A DNA stretch of 64,000 bases from positions 179,066 through 243,065 of the forward strand of contig BIFV01000008.1 of NCBI GenBank assembly GCA_003990955.1, given 5' to 3'. Source of the DNA: Sporomusaceae bacterium FL31. Its GTDB lineage: Bacteria > Bacillota > Negativicutes > DSM-1736 > Dendrosporobacteraceae. The position numbers were made by a program, and so were the translations under genes. Within the stretch, counting starts at the first letter, position 1. Each line of letters begins with the position of its first letter. The notes under the pieces were generated by a model that saw only the letters and a program-made list of their open reading frames with translations, did not search any database and was not told the origin of the DNA. Positions 46,714 to 55,867 of the stretch are shown here, piece after piece.

Positions 46714-47400
46714 TTACGGGCGGTTATCAGTATAAATCACGACTCTCCCTTGTTCAAGAACAATATTGCGAACATGAACATTAAACGGAAGCTTAGTCAG
46801 GTCAAACAACGGAATCTCAGTGAGCATGGCGCCGCCGACATTGCCCACCAAATTATTGTTGAGCAAAAATCGTTCAGTCACAAATTTAATTTTCTGCCCG
46901 TCACCGACTATTTTACCTTCCAGAGTGATAGCCACATTGGCAAAACCACCGATTGCAAAATGACTGCTGGCCTGAATCTTTTCCGGAGTAATGGTGACTG
47001 TGGCATTTTTAATGCCTTTCACGGTCTGATTAAGATAACGGGCCAATTCTTCCTGGCTAAATGCCACTTTTAGATCTATATCACCAACAGACTGAATAGC
47101 CACCAACCGCCGGCTAAGCAGTGTATTCATATCAATTTGAACATCCTTGAGGACAGCATTCAGCTCGCTGAAGGTCAGCTTATCGGTTTTTGCGTTTTTT
47201 GCATCCAGTGTGATTTTGTCGAACTTGCCAGCCAGCATGAGCAATGCCGGCCGCTTAGCAACATCAACCTTAACGTTTTCACTGCCAGTCAGACTGACCA
47301 TTCCCTGCGCGACAATATCGGCAATGGCCACCGGCAGCAGCAATTGACTTGCTATCAGCAAAACACAAAGAATCCCTAAACCGATCATGATTTTTCTCAC
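46714..47400 (-). CDS. DUF2993 (LmeA-like) exported lipid-binding-fold protein
   Basis: A 228-aa protein with an N-terminal signal/anchor helix (3-26) and a DUF2993 domain. In mycobacteria the LmeA member of this family binds phospholipid; a similar role here is unproven. The start is GTG at 47400 with GGAGG nine bases upstream. It follows prfB by about 30 bases and ends in a hairpin. Confidence 0.75.
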   Translation of the reverse strand: MRKIMIGLGILCVLLIASQLLLPVAIADIVAQGMVSLTGSENVKVDVAKRPALLMLAGKFDKITLDAKNAKTDKLTFSELNAVLKDVQIDMNTLLSRRLVAIQSVGDIDLKVAFSQEELARYLNQTVKGIKNATVTITPEKIQASSHFAIGGFANVAITLEGKIVGDGQKIKFVTERFLLNNNLVGNVGGAMLTEIPLFDLTKLPFNVHVRNIVLEQGRVVIYTDNRP

Positions 47401-47432
47401 TAGCCATCGCCTCCATCAGAGATGTGGGTTGC

Positions 47433-48534
47433 CTATTGCATGCCGTCTTTCAGATATGCTTCAATAAATAAATCAATTTCACCATCCATAACCGCCTGTG
47501 TATTGCCTGTTTCCGCACTGGTTCGATGGTCTTTTACCAAATTATAAGGATGGAAAACATAAGAACGAATTTGACTGCCCCATTCAATTGCCTGGTATTC
47601 ACCAGCAATCTCGGACTTTGTTTCAGCTTGCTTTTGCCGTTCCAGTTCAAATAATTTAGCGCGCAGCAATTTCATACATTGCTCACGATTTTGAATCTGT
47701 GACCGTTCACTTTGACACTGCACCACAACACCGGTCGGAATATGCGTCATCCGAACTGCCGAATCGGTTTTGTTAATATGCTGACCGCCGGCTCCGCCTG
47801 CCCGGAAAGTATCTACCCGCAAGTCAACCGGATTAATCACAATTTCAACATTGTCATCCACTTCCGGCATGACATCGACAGCCGCAAACGAGGTGTGACG
47901 ACGCGCGCTGGCATCAAATGGTGAAATGCGGACAAGACGATGAACGCCTTTCTCGGATTTTAAATAGCCATAAGCATTACGGCCAGAAATCAAGAGAGTG
48001 GCGCTTTTCACACCGGCCTCATCACCAGCCAGAAAATCCATGGTTTCCACTTTAAACCCATTCTTCTCTGCCCAGCGAACGTACATACGCAGCAGCATCT
48101 GGGCCCAGTCCTGAGCCTCAGTCCCGCCCGCACCGGCATGCAAGGTCAGAATGGCATTATTGGCATCATATTCCCCGGATAGCATCAGTGTAAGCTCAAG
48201 CTGCTCGATATCTTTATGAATGGATTTGAGTGCAGCCACAACATCAGGATAAACACTTTCATCGTTTTCATCCGTACCCAGCTGCCACAAAATTGCCATA
48301 TCACTATACTGTTCATACAAACTATTGTATTGATTCACAGCATCTTTTATTCCTGTCAGTTCCTGCATAACCTGTTGTGCCTGATCAGGGGTATCCCAAA
48401 AACCAGGTTCGCTAATCTTATACTCTAACTCGGCAACCTTTTCTTCTTTGCCGGCAACGTCAAAGAGAAGCCCTCATTTCGTCAAGCTTCTTTTCCATAT
48501 CTACAATTTGCACCCGCAAATCTTCTAAAAGCAT
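47433..48534 (-). CDS. prfB: Peptide chain release factor 2, with programmed +1 frameshift
   Basis: Full-length RF2 is read from two frames. The first ORF starts at ATG 48534 and reads 24 codons to an in-frame CTT-TGA, with TGA at 48460-48462. After a +1 shift, reading resumes at GAC (48461) and continues to 47433, giving about 366 aa, normal for RF2. The shift site has the classic pieces: an AGGG Shine-Dalgarno-like stretch, then CTTTGAC. RF2 recognises UAA/UGA via S-P-F (in S-P-F-D-A-S-A-R) and releases peptide through G-G-Q. Low RF2 lets the shift occur, giving autoregulation. Confidence 0.96.
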
Positions 48535-48558
48535 TGTCTCAACTCCTTAAAACGACGA

Positions 48559-48672
48559 TTAACCGCAAAGGACTCAATGTACTCAAAGGGTCCGCTAAAA
48601 ACCTGCGCGATAATGATCGCGCTAAATCATCTTTCGAGAACCCTTTGAGTACTTCGCGTACTTTGCGGTTCA
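48559..48672. repeat. Palindromic repeat element, copy E (CGCAAAG type)
   Basis: The most symmetric copy. TTAACCGCAAAG at left and CTTTGCGGTT at right pair over 10 perfect bases. Inside, GTACTCAAAGGGT pairs perfectly with ACCCTTTGAGTAC, and GCGCGAT pairs with ATCGCGC around AATG. It could extrude a cruciform or fold as RNA. It lies in the 150-base gap between secA and prfB. Confidence 0.85.
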
Positions 48673-48684
48673 ACCGTTTATCCT

Positions 48685-51198
48685 TTATTTTGTGCCGCAG
48701 CAGTGTTTATATTTTTTCCCTGAGCCGCATGGGCAGCTGTCATTGCGGCCGATCTGGTCTTTATTCACATGAGGCTGTTTTGCTGCTGCAGGTTCTTCTT
48801 CCGCTTCACCATGGGAAGCTTTTGCTTGCTGCAAATGATCCTCCGGCTGGGTCACGATATTTACCCGGAAGATAAACTTCACGATATCTTCTTGGATATG
48901 CTCAATCATTTGCTGGAACATATCGTAAGCCTCAATTTTGTATTCAATCAATGGATCGCGCTGGCCATAAGCACGCAGGCCAATTCCCTCACGCAGCATA
49001 TCCATGTGATCCAAATGCTCCATCCATTTGCCATCCACAACTTTAAGCATGACGACTTTTTCCAGTTCGCGCATGCTTTCTTCGCCAAATAAGGCTTCCC
49101 GGGAACTATAGGCTTCTTCTGCCACTCTATGAAGCTCTTCCTGTAGTTCTTCACGACTGAGCTTCTCCAATTCGGCTTGCACGAGACGTCCTTCAGGAGC
49201 ATAGAAATTAGTCACATATTCAATGAGACCGTTATAGTCCCAATCTTCCGGAAATAGTTTTTCATTCGCGTAGATTTCCATCGCATTATCAATAATCTTA
49301 CCAATCATGTGGAAAATGTTTTCACGCATGCTTTCGCCCATCAGAATCTGGCGGCGCTGACCATAAATAACCTCACGCTGCTGATTCATGACATCATCAT
49401 ATTCCAGGACGTGTTTCCGAATATCAAAGTTGCGTGCTTCCACTTTCTTCTGCGCCTGCTCAATGGAACGGGTAATGAGCGCATGTTCAATAGGCTCATC
49501 TTCTTCCATGCCCAGTTTATCCATAATATTAGCAATATTATCTGAACCAAACAAGCGCATCAGTTCATCTTCCAAAGACAGATAGAAGCGTGAAGATCCA
49601 GGATCTCCTTGACGGCCGGCCCGGCCGCGCAGCTGATTATCAATCCGGCGGCTCTCATGACGCTCAGTACCAATAATATGCAGACCGCCCCGCTCAGCTA
49701 CCCCTTCGCCTAACACAATATCGGTACCACGGCCAGCCATATTGGTCGCAATGGTGATTGCACCAGGCTGCCCGGCACCGGCAATAATTTGGGCTTCCAT
49801 CTCATGATATTTGGCATTCAATACATTATGCGGAATATCTTTGCGCTTTAGCATTTCACTTAGATCTTCCGATTGTGCGATCGAGGTCGTACCAACCAAT
49901 ACAGGCTGACCTTTGGCAAAGCGCTCGGCAAGCTCATTAATAACGGCTTTGTATTTCGCCCGTTTGGTTTTATAGATCACATCAGGCAGATCCTGACGTA
50001 ATACCGGCTGATTTGTTGGCATGACAATAACATCCAGATTGTAAATCTTCCGGAATTCTGCTTCTTCTGTTTTGGCAGTACCCGTCATACCGGATAACTT
50101 TTTATACATCCGGAAATAGTTCTGGAAGGTAATGGCTGCCAGCGTTTGGCTTTCCCGTTCAATTTTAACGCCTTCTTTGGCTTCAATGGCTTGATGCAAA
50201 CCATCCGAGTAACGACGGCCAAACATGAGGCGACCGGTAAACTCATCAACAATGACGACTTCGCCTTCACGCACCACATAATCGCGATCCCGCTTCATGA
50301 TGGCTTTAGCCCGAAGCGCCTGATTAAAATGATGAGACATTTCAATATTGGAGCTATCGTAAAGATTGGTAATATTTAAGATTTTTTCGATTTTAGCAAT
50401 CCCTGCTTCAGTAGGTGCTACGGCTTTGGCTTTTTCATCAATGGTGTAGTCTTCAACTTCCTTCAGTTTGATGACAGCTTTTGCTAAGACATAATATAAA
50501 TCCGTTGATTTTTCGCCAGGGCCAGAGATAATGAGCGGCGTCCGCGCCTCATCAACCAGGATGCTGTCAACCTCATCGATAATGGCATAATTGAGCGCAC
50601 GTTGTACCATCTGCTCAGGATAGATCACCATGTTATCGCGCAGATAGTCAAAGCCGAATTCATTATTTGTACCATAAGTAATATCAGAACCATAGGCAAG
50701 TTTACGATCAGGAAAATCCAAACCATGGGCGATCAGGCCCACTGACAGGCCTAAAAAACGATAGACCCGCCCCATCCACTCACTGTCACGGCGAGCCAGA
50801 TAATCATTGACGGTAATAACATGAACCCCTTTGCCGGTTAAAGCATTTAAGTAGGTCGGCAAAGTCGCTACCAGTGTTTTACCTTCACCGGTACGCATTT
50901 CGGCAATTCGTCCTTCATGCAGCGCAATACCGCCCAGCATTTGGACATCAAAATGCCGCATCCCTAAAACGCGGCGTGATGCCTCACGTACCACGGCAAA
51001 AGCTTCCGGCAGCAACGCATCCAATTCTTCACCTTGATCCAGACGGCGCTTAAATTCAGCGGTCTTACCCGCTAAAGAACCATCACTCATGTTTTGCAGA
51101 TTGGGTTCAAAGGTATTGATTTGTTCCACATATTTCATCATGCGCTTGATTTCTTTTTCATTATCATCGCCAAATAGCTTTTTAATAAAACTAAACAA
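48685..51198 (-). CDS. secA: Protein translocase subunit SecA
   Basis: An 837-aa SecA ATPase. It has the Walker A M-R-T-G-E-G-K-T near 100, DEAD-like motifs, the G-R-A-G-R-Q-G-D motif VI and a C-terminal zinc module [14 protein letters not shown] that binds SecB or lipids. The start is TTG at 51198 with GGAG upstream. It drives Sec-dependent export; note that the neighbouring hydrogenases use the separate Tat pathway. Confidence 0.97.
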   Translation of the reverse strand: MFSFIKKLFGDDNEKEIKRMMKYVEQINTFEPNLQNMSDGSLAGKTAEFKRRLDQGEELDALLPEAFAVVREASRRVLGMRHFDVQMLGGIALHEGRIAEMRTGEGKTLVATLPTYLNALTGKGVHVITVNDYLARRDSEWMGRVYRFLGLSVGLIAHGLDFPDRKLAYGSDITYGTNNEFGFDYLRDNMVIYPEQMVQRALNYAIIDEVDSILVDEARTPLIISGPGEKSTDLYYVLAKAVIKLKEVEDYTIDEKAKAVAPTEAGIAKIEKILNITNLYDSSNIEMSHHFNQALRAKAIMKRDRDYVVREGEVVIVDEFTGRLMFGRRYSDGLHQAIEAKEGVKIERESQTLAAITFQNYFRMYKKLSGMTGTAKTEEAEFRKIYNLDVIVMPTNQPVLRQDLPDVIYKTKRAKYKAVINELAERFAKGQPVLVGTTSIAQSEDLSEMLKRKDIPHNVLNAKYHEMEAQIIAGAGQPGAITIATNMAGRGTDIVLGEGVAERGGLHIIGTERHESRRIDNQLRGRAGRQGDPGSSRFYLSLEDELMRLFGSDNIANIMDKLGMEEDEPIEHALITRSIEQAQKKVEARNFDIRKHVLEYDDVMNQQREVIYGQRRQILMGESMRENIFHMIGKIIDNAMEIYANEKLFPEDWDYNGLIEYVTNFYAPEGRLVQAELEKLSREELQEELHRVAEEAYSSREALFGEESMRELEKVVMLKVVDGKWMEHLDHMDMLREGIGLRAYGQRDPLIEYKIEAYDMFQQMIEHIQEDIVKFIFRVNIVTQPEDHLQQAKASHGEAEEEPAAAKQPHVNKDQIGRNDSCPCGSGKKYKHCCGTK

Positions 51199-51349
51199 CC
51201 AGAATCACTCCCAAATTTGGCACATTTTTAACAATATGCATTATTATCCCTATTGTAGAATTTTAACAGACAATTCCCAATAAGTCAAAAACCTCCATGC
51301 ACGCTGCACATAAAGATAGTATATGCATGTTTGAAAGATGATATTTATC

Positions 51350-51376
51350 AACCACAGAGGTCACAGCGTACACAGA
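51350..51376. repeat. Palindromic repeat family, half copy F (CACAGAG type)
   Basis: AACCACAGAGGTCACAGCG (continuing to 51376) carries three 9-nt units (CACAGAGGT, CACAGCGTA, CACAGAACA) but no partner arm. It lies between secA and the cytochrome b gene, directly beside the latter's terminator. Confidence 0.65.
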
Positions 51377-51402
51377 ACAAAAAACCAGCCACCAGGCTGG
51401 TT
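51376..51402 (-). terminator. Intrinsic terminator after the cytochrome b gene
   Basis: AACCAGCC and GGCTGGTT form an 8-bp perfect stem with a TGGT loop, followed by TTTTTTGTT-like sequence on the minus strand. Confidence 0.85.
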
Positions 51403-51410
51403 AGATTGCT

Positions 51411-52115
51411 CTATTCGGTTTTATAGCTTGCCGCCCCGATGGGTTCATCGGCTTCAGGATGTACTGCTGGTTCCAGTTTTCGGGCTGCATAGAGAGGATT
51501 GTGATGCTCAACTTCAGATAGCAGCTGAGTCCCATTACCAAACATCGACTTAAATTCGCTCCAGTTATAGATGCCCAGGAAAATATGCACAAACATAAAC
51601 AACCCTAAGAACACGCCGAAATACATATGCACCAGATCGGCCCCATAAATGAACGCTTTGGGTGCTAAAGGGATAAAAGAATATAAAAGCCACCCGGTGA
51701 CAATAAGCAGCAACCCACCAATTGACAAGCAAATCCCAAAAATTTTCTGGCCGGAATTTAATTTATCCATTGGGGGAACGACAACATCCTTGCCTAAGAG
51801 CATTTTTTGCGGATAACCACCGCCAACCAGCATCCAACCAATATCACGATCGTCCCAGGTCCAGATCAGTCGGAAAAAAGCAACCACCCGGTCAAACGAA
51901 AACAACGTGTACACAACCGTTGCTATGGTAAAGATAACTGCACCGATGATATGAATCTTCATCGAAATATTCAAAAACTCTTCACTGCCTGGTTTGAGCC
52001 ATAACATGAAACCGGTAATCGCTGCCGGCAGAAAACCGAGAATCAGGCTCCAGTGAAACAGTCTTGACCGTAATGAATGCTTTAAAACTCGTAACTCTTG
52101 TTCTGGATGACTCAT
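51411..52115 (-). CDS. b-type cytochrome membrane subunit (formate dehydrogenase gamma / Ni-Fe hydrogenase cytochrome-like)
   Basis: A 234-aa protein with four predicted membrane helices. Histidines suitable for two b-hemes lie in R-L-F-H-W, M-K-I-H-I, L-V-H-M-Y and F-V-H-I-F, matching the cytochrome b561/FdhI-type family. It would pass electrons between an extracytoplasmic enzyme and the menaquinone pool. A TTG at 52121 extends the frame by two codons; the ATG at 52115 fits GGCGGTG better. It directly follows the hydrogenase small subunit, completing module 2. Confidence 0.85.
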   Translation of the reverse strand: MSHPEQELRVLKHSLRSRLFHWSLILGFLPAAITGFMLWLKPGSEEFLNISMKIHIIGAVIFTIATVVYTLFSFDRVVAFFRLIWTWDDRDIGWMLVGGGYPQKMLLGKDVVVPPMDKLNSGQKIFGICLSIGGLLLIVTGWLLYSFIPLAPKAFIYGADLVHMYFGVFLGLFMFVHIFLGIYNWSEFKSMFGNGTQLLSEVEHHNPLYAARKLEPAVHPEADEPIGAASYKTE

Positions 52116-52141
52116 ATTCAATCACCGCCCTACATATTTGG

Positions 52142-52453
52142 TTAACCTAATTTTGTCCGGTCAATATAGCGGGTATGAAACAACTCTTCCGCAAGCGGGC
52201 TGAGAGGCTGGCCGGCAAATTGCTTATACATATCCTGCAATCCCGGATTATGATGACTTTGCCGCACCTTCGCTTTTACATCATCCTTATAGATCCCCTG
52301 AGCACGCATTTTAATATATTTATTGCGGTCTTGCACCAAATCAGTAGCCGCATAGGCACCAGTCCAAAGAATGGCACCAGCTACCCCAACCATCCCCAGG
52401 AATTCACGCCGCGACACAGTGACCGCTTTTTCCACATAATCATAGTGAGCCAT
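52142..52453 (-). CDS. [FeFe] hydrogenase small subunit with Tat signal
   Basis: A 103-aa protein without cysteine cofactor motifs. Residues 14-20 are S-R-R-E-F-L-G, a twin-arginine signal, followed by a hydrophobic stretch. The remainder matches the iron-hydrogenase small-subunit domain (PF02256-type), ending E-L-F-H-T-R-Y-I-D-R-T-K-L-G. The catalytic partner upstream has no signal, so this chain probably carries it across the membrane as a folded complex, as in Desulfovibrio HydAB. It lies 12 bases after the catalytic gene. Confidence 0.85.
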   Translation of the reverse strand: MAHYDYVEKAVTVSRREFLGMVGVAGAILWTGAYAATDLVQDRNKYIKMRAQGIYKDDVKAKVRQSHHNPGLQDMYKQFAGQPLSPLAEELFHTRYIDRTKLG

Positions 52454-52465
52454 TGGGTTTCCCTC

Positions 52466-53725
52466 CTACGTCCAAGGTAATAATGCTTTCCAATTTCCTG
52501 TCCAGGAAGTTCCCATCGGATTGATAGGCTGCCCGCCACCATTCACACAGCCGCCCGGACAGTTCATCACCTCAATAAAATGATAGGGTGAACGCCCGGC
52601 AATCACTTGGTCAAGCACTGGCTTCAGATTGTCTTTGATGCCGTGTACCACAGCAACTTTTAGTGTGATGACCTGGCCGGTCTTTGCATCCTTGAGCGTA
52701 ATATCAGCTTCTTTAAGCCCCTGCAGCCCTCTTACCGGTTTGTATTCCAACAGTGGAAGTTCCTGTCCGGTAATCACATAATAGGCTGTTCTTAAGGCTG
52801 CTTCCATAACTCCGCCGGTATTGCCAAATATCGTGCCAGCACCGCTATATTGAGCCAATGGGTTATCGGCATCAGTAGAGGCTTCCACACGATTAAAATC
52901 AATATTCATTTTTTCAAATAACCGGGCAAGATCCCTGGTTGTCAATACGGTATCCACATCCGGATAGTGCGCTGCACTGCCGCGCTGCTGCCAGTAATGA
53001 GCCGCACTGCTGAACTCAGGCCGTGACACTTCAAATTTTTTACTTGTACAGGGCATAATGCCCACAACCACCATATTCTCCGGTTTAACCTGCCAAATTT
53101 GCGTTGCACCATAAGTCTTAGCTAAAGCCCCAGCCATCATAAGCGGCGATTTAGCAGAAGACAGATTGGGCAGAATTTGCGGCGCATAAAGTTCCACATA
53201 CCGAACCCACCCTGGACAGCAGGAAGTAAACTGCGGCAATAACCCCAGCTCATGTTCGGCAGGCTCTCCGAGAAGATAATGACGAATTTTAGCAATAAGC
53301 TCACTGCCTTCTTCCATGATGGTATGATCAGCAGCGAAATTTGCATCAAAGATTTTAAAACCGGCTTGCTTGAGCGCACCATACAGTTTCCCGGTCGCTA
53401 AAGTTCCCGGCTCCAAACCAAATTCTTCACCAATTGCCACCCGGACTGAGGGAGCAATGGTTGCCACAACGGTCAGCTCTTGATTGCCAAGCTGATGAAT
53501 AACTGTATCAACCGTATCCACCGTATCACTGATTGAACCAAACGGACAGTTAATCAAACACTGACCGCAAAATATACATTGCTCCGAATTGATCGAATGA
53601 ATCGCTCCATACTTACCTTGAATGGCAGCTGACGGGCAGAAGGACTTACATGAATCACAGCCTTTACATTTCTTACGATTAATTTCAATGATGCTAGTTC
53701 GTTCATTGGTCTGAAATCCCTTCAT
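52466..53725 (-). CDS. [FeFe] hydrogenase catalytic subunit (signal-less, module 2)
   Basis: A 419-aa enzyme. Two [4Fe-4S] ferredoxin sites occupy residues 20-30 (C-K-G-C-D-S-C, then C30) and 50-60 (C-I-F-C-G-Q-C, then C60). The H-cluster motifs are present: T-S-C-C-P-G-W (Cys168/169), M-P-C-T-S-K-K-F-E (Cys225) and N-C-P-G-G-C-V-N-G-G-G-Q-P. It catalyses reversible 2H+ + 2e- to H2. No signal peptide is visible; export is likely by pairing with the Tat-tagged small subunit. HydEFG maturases are not in the window. Confidence 0.93.
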   Translation of the reverse strand: MKGFQTNERTSIIEINRKKCKGCDSCKSFCPSAAIQGKYGAIHSINSEQCIFCGQCLINCPFGSISDTVDTVDTVIHQLGNQELTVVATIAPSVRVAIGEEFGLEPGTLATGKLYGALKQAGFKIFDANFAADHTIMEEGSELIAKIRHYLLGEPAEHELGLLPQFTSCCPGWVRYVELYAPQILPNLSSAKSPLMMAGALAKTYGATQIWQVKPENMVVVGIMPCTSKKFEVSRPEFSSAAHYWQQRGSAAHYPDVDTVLTTRDLARLFEKMNIDFNRVEASTDADNPLAQYSGAGTIFGNTGGVMEAALRTAYYVITGQELPLLEYKPVRGLQGLKEADITLKDAKTGQVITLKVAVVHGIKDNLKPVLDQVIAGRSPYHFIEVMNCPGGCVNGGGQPINPMGTSWTGNWKALLPWT

Positions 53726-53828
53726 ACCAACCCTCCTCAGCAGAACGAGTATTCAAAATACAGTCTAATTGTAACAAATTGCCTGAAAGTTATAAATACT
53801 TTTGCGATAGATAACTTTATTTTGAAAC

Positions 53829-53865
53829 TAAAAAAAGCGGCGGCATTTTTTTAATTTTGCCGCCG
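53829..53865 (-). terminator. Intrinsic terminator separating the two hydrogenase modules
   Basis: CGGCGGCA and TGCCGCCG form an 8-bp GC-rich stem around a 12-base loop, followed by TTTTTTTAG on the minus strand. It ends the module-1 transcript just after the NrfD-like gene, so module 2 has its own promoter. Confidence 0.88.
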
Positions 53866-53870
53866 ACTGT

Positions 53871-55034
53871 TTATACCGATAGTTGATTATCATGCTTATC
53901 ACTGCGCTGACTAGGATGATGATCAAAAATGTTAAAGTTCTCTACAATAAAACTATATAACAGACACCCAATGGAAATCAGCCCAATACTGACAATAAAC
54001 TCCCAAATGGAAGGGAAGTAGGCACCACTGGAATAGCTGACCATGGAGGTAAATACGGTATTCATCCGGTTAAGAATAACCCCGCCGCTGGTCAAAACCC
54101 CGTAAACCAGTAGTCCGTTGCGCGTTTTGCCAAACCGGCTGAAAACAATGCCGATCGGAATAGCAACCCCAACTATAATTTCCAGCAAAAACATATTGCC
54201 TTCAAGATTGCCTAAAAACGCCAGCCCAACAACGCCCCGTTCGAACAGATCAAAGATTTTCAGACCCAAATACAGCACCATCATTCGTCCGCTGATTCTG
54301 GCCAGTCCGGACAGCACATTAAGTGAAACCTTATGACCAAAGAATTTACCTGCTAATGCGGATTCTACACAAACCATAGCTGGGCCGATAAAGAACGAAG
54401 ACATCAGAAAAAATACCGGTAAATATTCAGTCCACCATAACGGATACACTTTATGAACTGCAATCAAAAACAACGCCCCTAAGGATGATTGGTGCAAGGT
54501 AGGGAAAACAACGCCAATGATCATGAGGACAGGCAGTATTTTTTTGAAAAACCGGTGCAGCTTAATGCCGATTTTTTCAGTAACAATTTCGCCGAATTCA
54601 AGTACCTGAATGGTTGTATAAATGCTGATACACCAGAAAACTTCAAACAATACCGAAGCGTGTCCCCAGGAAACAAAGGGGCGCCAGAAGTTAAACCACT
54701 GGCCAATATCAAGAAAGAGTCCGGCCATAACCAGGATATACCCCAGCAGCGAGGTCAATAAAGCCCCTCTGGCCACCGGATGATATTTATCGCGATGCAG
54801 AATGTGAACAACCAATGCGGTCGAATAACCACCGCCAGCTAACGCTACACCGGTTAATACATCAAAAGCAATCCAAAGTCCCCAAGGCCAGTCATCATTC
54901 AAATTGGTGAGCAAACTAAAGCCGGTGATCAGCCGGATCACCATTGCCGCAATACTGAAAGCAGCAATGAAGGTAAGAATTTTGCGGGCAGGTGTGATGG
55001 TAAACTTCCAGCCAAATAGCTCAATCCTCTTCAT
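53871..55034 (-). CDS. NrfD/HybB-like integral membrane subunit (module 1)
   Basis: About 387 aa, with nine or ten membrane helices, of the NrfD/PsrC/HybB polysulfide-reductase membrane family. It lacks hemes and would handle quinone/quinol exchange, possibly with proton movement. The open frame starts at 55076 inside the end of the upstream gene; GGGGAGG at about 55047-55053 favours an ATG at 55043 or 55034. Directly downstream of the iron-sulfur subunit, with overlap of about 14 bases if 55034 is correct. Confidence 0.85.
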   Translation of the reverse strand: MKRIELFGWKFTITPARKILTFIAAFSIAAMVIRLITGFSLLTNLNDDWPWGLWIAFDVLTGVALAGGGYSTALVVHILHRDKYHPVARGALLTSLLGYILVMAGLFLDIGQWFNFWRPFVSWGHASVLFEVFWCISIYTTIQVLEFGEIVTEKIGIKLHRFFKKILPVLMIIGVVFPTLHQSSLGALFLIAVHKVYPLWWTEYLPVFFLMSSFFIGPAMVCVESALAGKFFGHKVSLNVLSGLARISGRMMVLYLGLKIFDLFERGVVGLAFLGNLEGNMFLLEIIVGVAIPIGIVFSRFGKTRNGLLVYGVLTSGGVILNRMNTVFTSMVSYSSGAYFPSIWEFIVSIGLISIGCLLYSFIVENFNIFDHHPSQRSDKHDNQLSV

Positions 55035-55854
55035 CGAAGTCATCATCCTCCCCTTGTTGATTGCCGTCTGTACCATTACGTTTTGCCTGCTTGGCTTTGG
55101 CTATCTCATTACGCCGCCGAGCATAAAAAGACATACCGGTCAGCAAAACACCCCACCCCAACGCAATAACTGGCACGTTTTTCAAAAAGCTATGAGTATA
55201 AGAAGGTAATGGAACTGACCCCAGTTTGCTCTTAAAGCCCAGCTGGTCAAACGGCACATCAGAAACATACAGCCAACAGGTTCCGCCCACCTCATGTTCG
55301 CCATAGACTGTCTTCATATACCGATCATCTCTTTTCAGCATCAGATGCGCTTCATTGATCAGCTCTTGGCGATCAGCAAACTTCATGACTCCGGTCGGAC
55401 AAACCGCCACACAGGCCGGTGCCTCGCCTTTGGCAATTCGGCTTGAGCACATTTGACATTTGGTAATTTGGGGAGCGGCTTTACTCCATTCATATTTCGG
55501 AACATCAAACGGACAGGCAATCATACAATACCGGCAACCCACACAAAGATCGGGATAGTACACCACTGCGCCATCGGCATTCTTTTGCAGGGCACGCGAA
55601 AAGCAGGCCGATGCGCAAGCAGGGTCAACACAATGCATACATTGCTGCTTAGCAAAACGCCAAACCGATTCGCCTTTGGCATTATTGAGTGAACTTTGCA
55701 CCACAACAGTCCAGTTTTTATCATTTAAAGTGGCATCTTCGCCAATCGACGGAACCTTATTATCATATTCTAATTTATTCCACATTTTACAGGCTACGGT
55801 ACAGCTGCCACAGCCAATACATTTGGTGATATCCACTAAAACTCCCTTTGACAC
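55021..55854 (-). CDS. Four-cluster [4Fe-4S] electron-transfer subunit, HybA/DmsB-like (module 1)
   Basis: About 277 aa, with four cysteine groups: C-I-G-C-G-S-C, C-M-H-C (with the D-P-A-C-A-S-A-C spacing), C-V-G-C-R-Y-C-M-I-A-C-P and C-Q-M-C (with A-C-V-A-V-C-P-T-G). A C-terminal helix (N-V-P-V-I-A-L-G-W-G-V) could anchor it, followed by a basic then very acidic tail. E. coli HybA also has a C-terminal anchor. The frame opens at GTG 55938, overlapping hydA, but without a binding site. GTG at 55854, eight bases after AGGCGG, is preferred. No signal peptide follows from that start. Confidence 0.8.
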   Translation of the reverse strand: MSKGVLVDITKCIGCGSCTVACKMWNKLEYDNKVPSIGEDATLNDKNWTVVVQSSLNNAKGESVWRFAKQQCMHCVDPACASACFSRALQKNADGAVVYYPDLCVGCRYCMIACPFDVPKYEWSKAAPQITKCQMCSSRIAKGEAPACVAVCPTGVMKFADRQELINEAHLMLKRDDRYMKTVYGEHEVGGTCWLYVSDVPFDQLGFKSKLGSVPLPSYTHSFLKNVPVIALGWGVLLTGMSFYARRRNEIAKAKQAKRNGTDGNQQGEDDDFDEED

Positions 55855-55867
55855 TTCATGCACCGCC

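Noticed and set aside
14607..48672. CRISPR array
   Set aside because: The repeats are palindromic, scattered singly across tens of kilobases, and have no regularly spaced spacers or cas genes.
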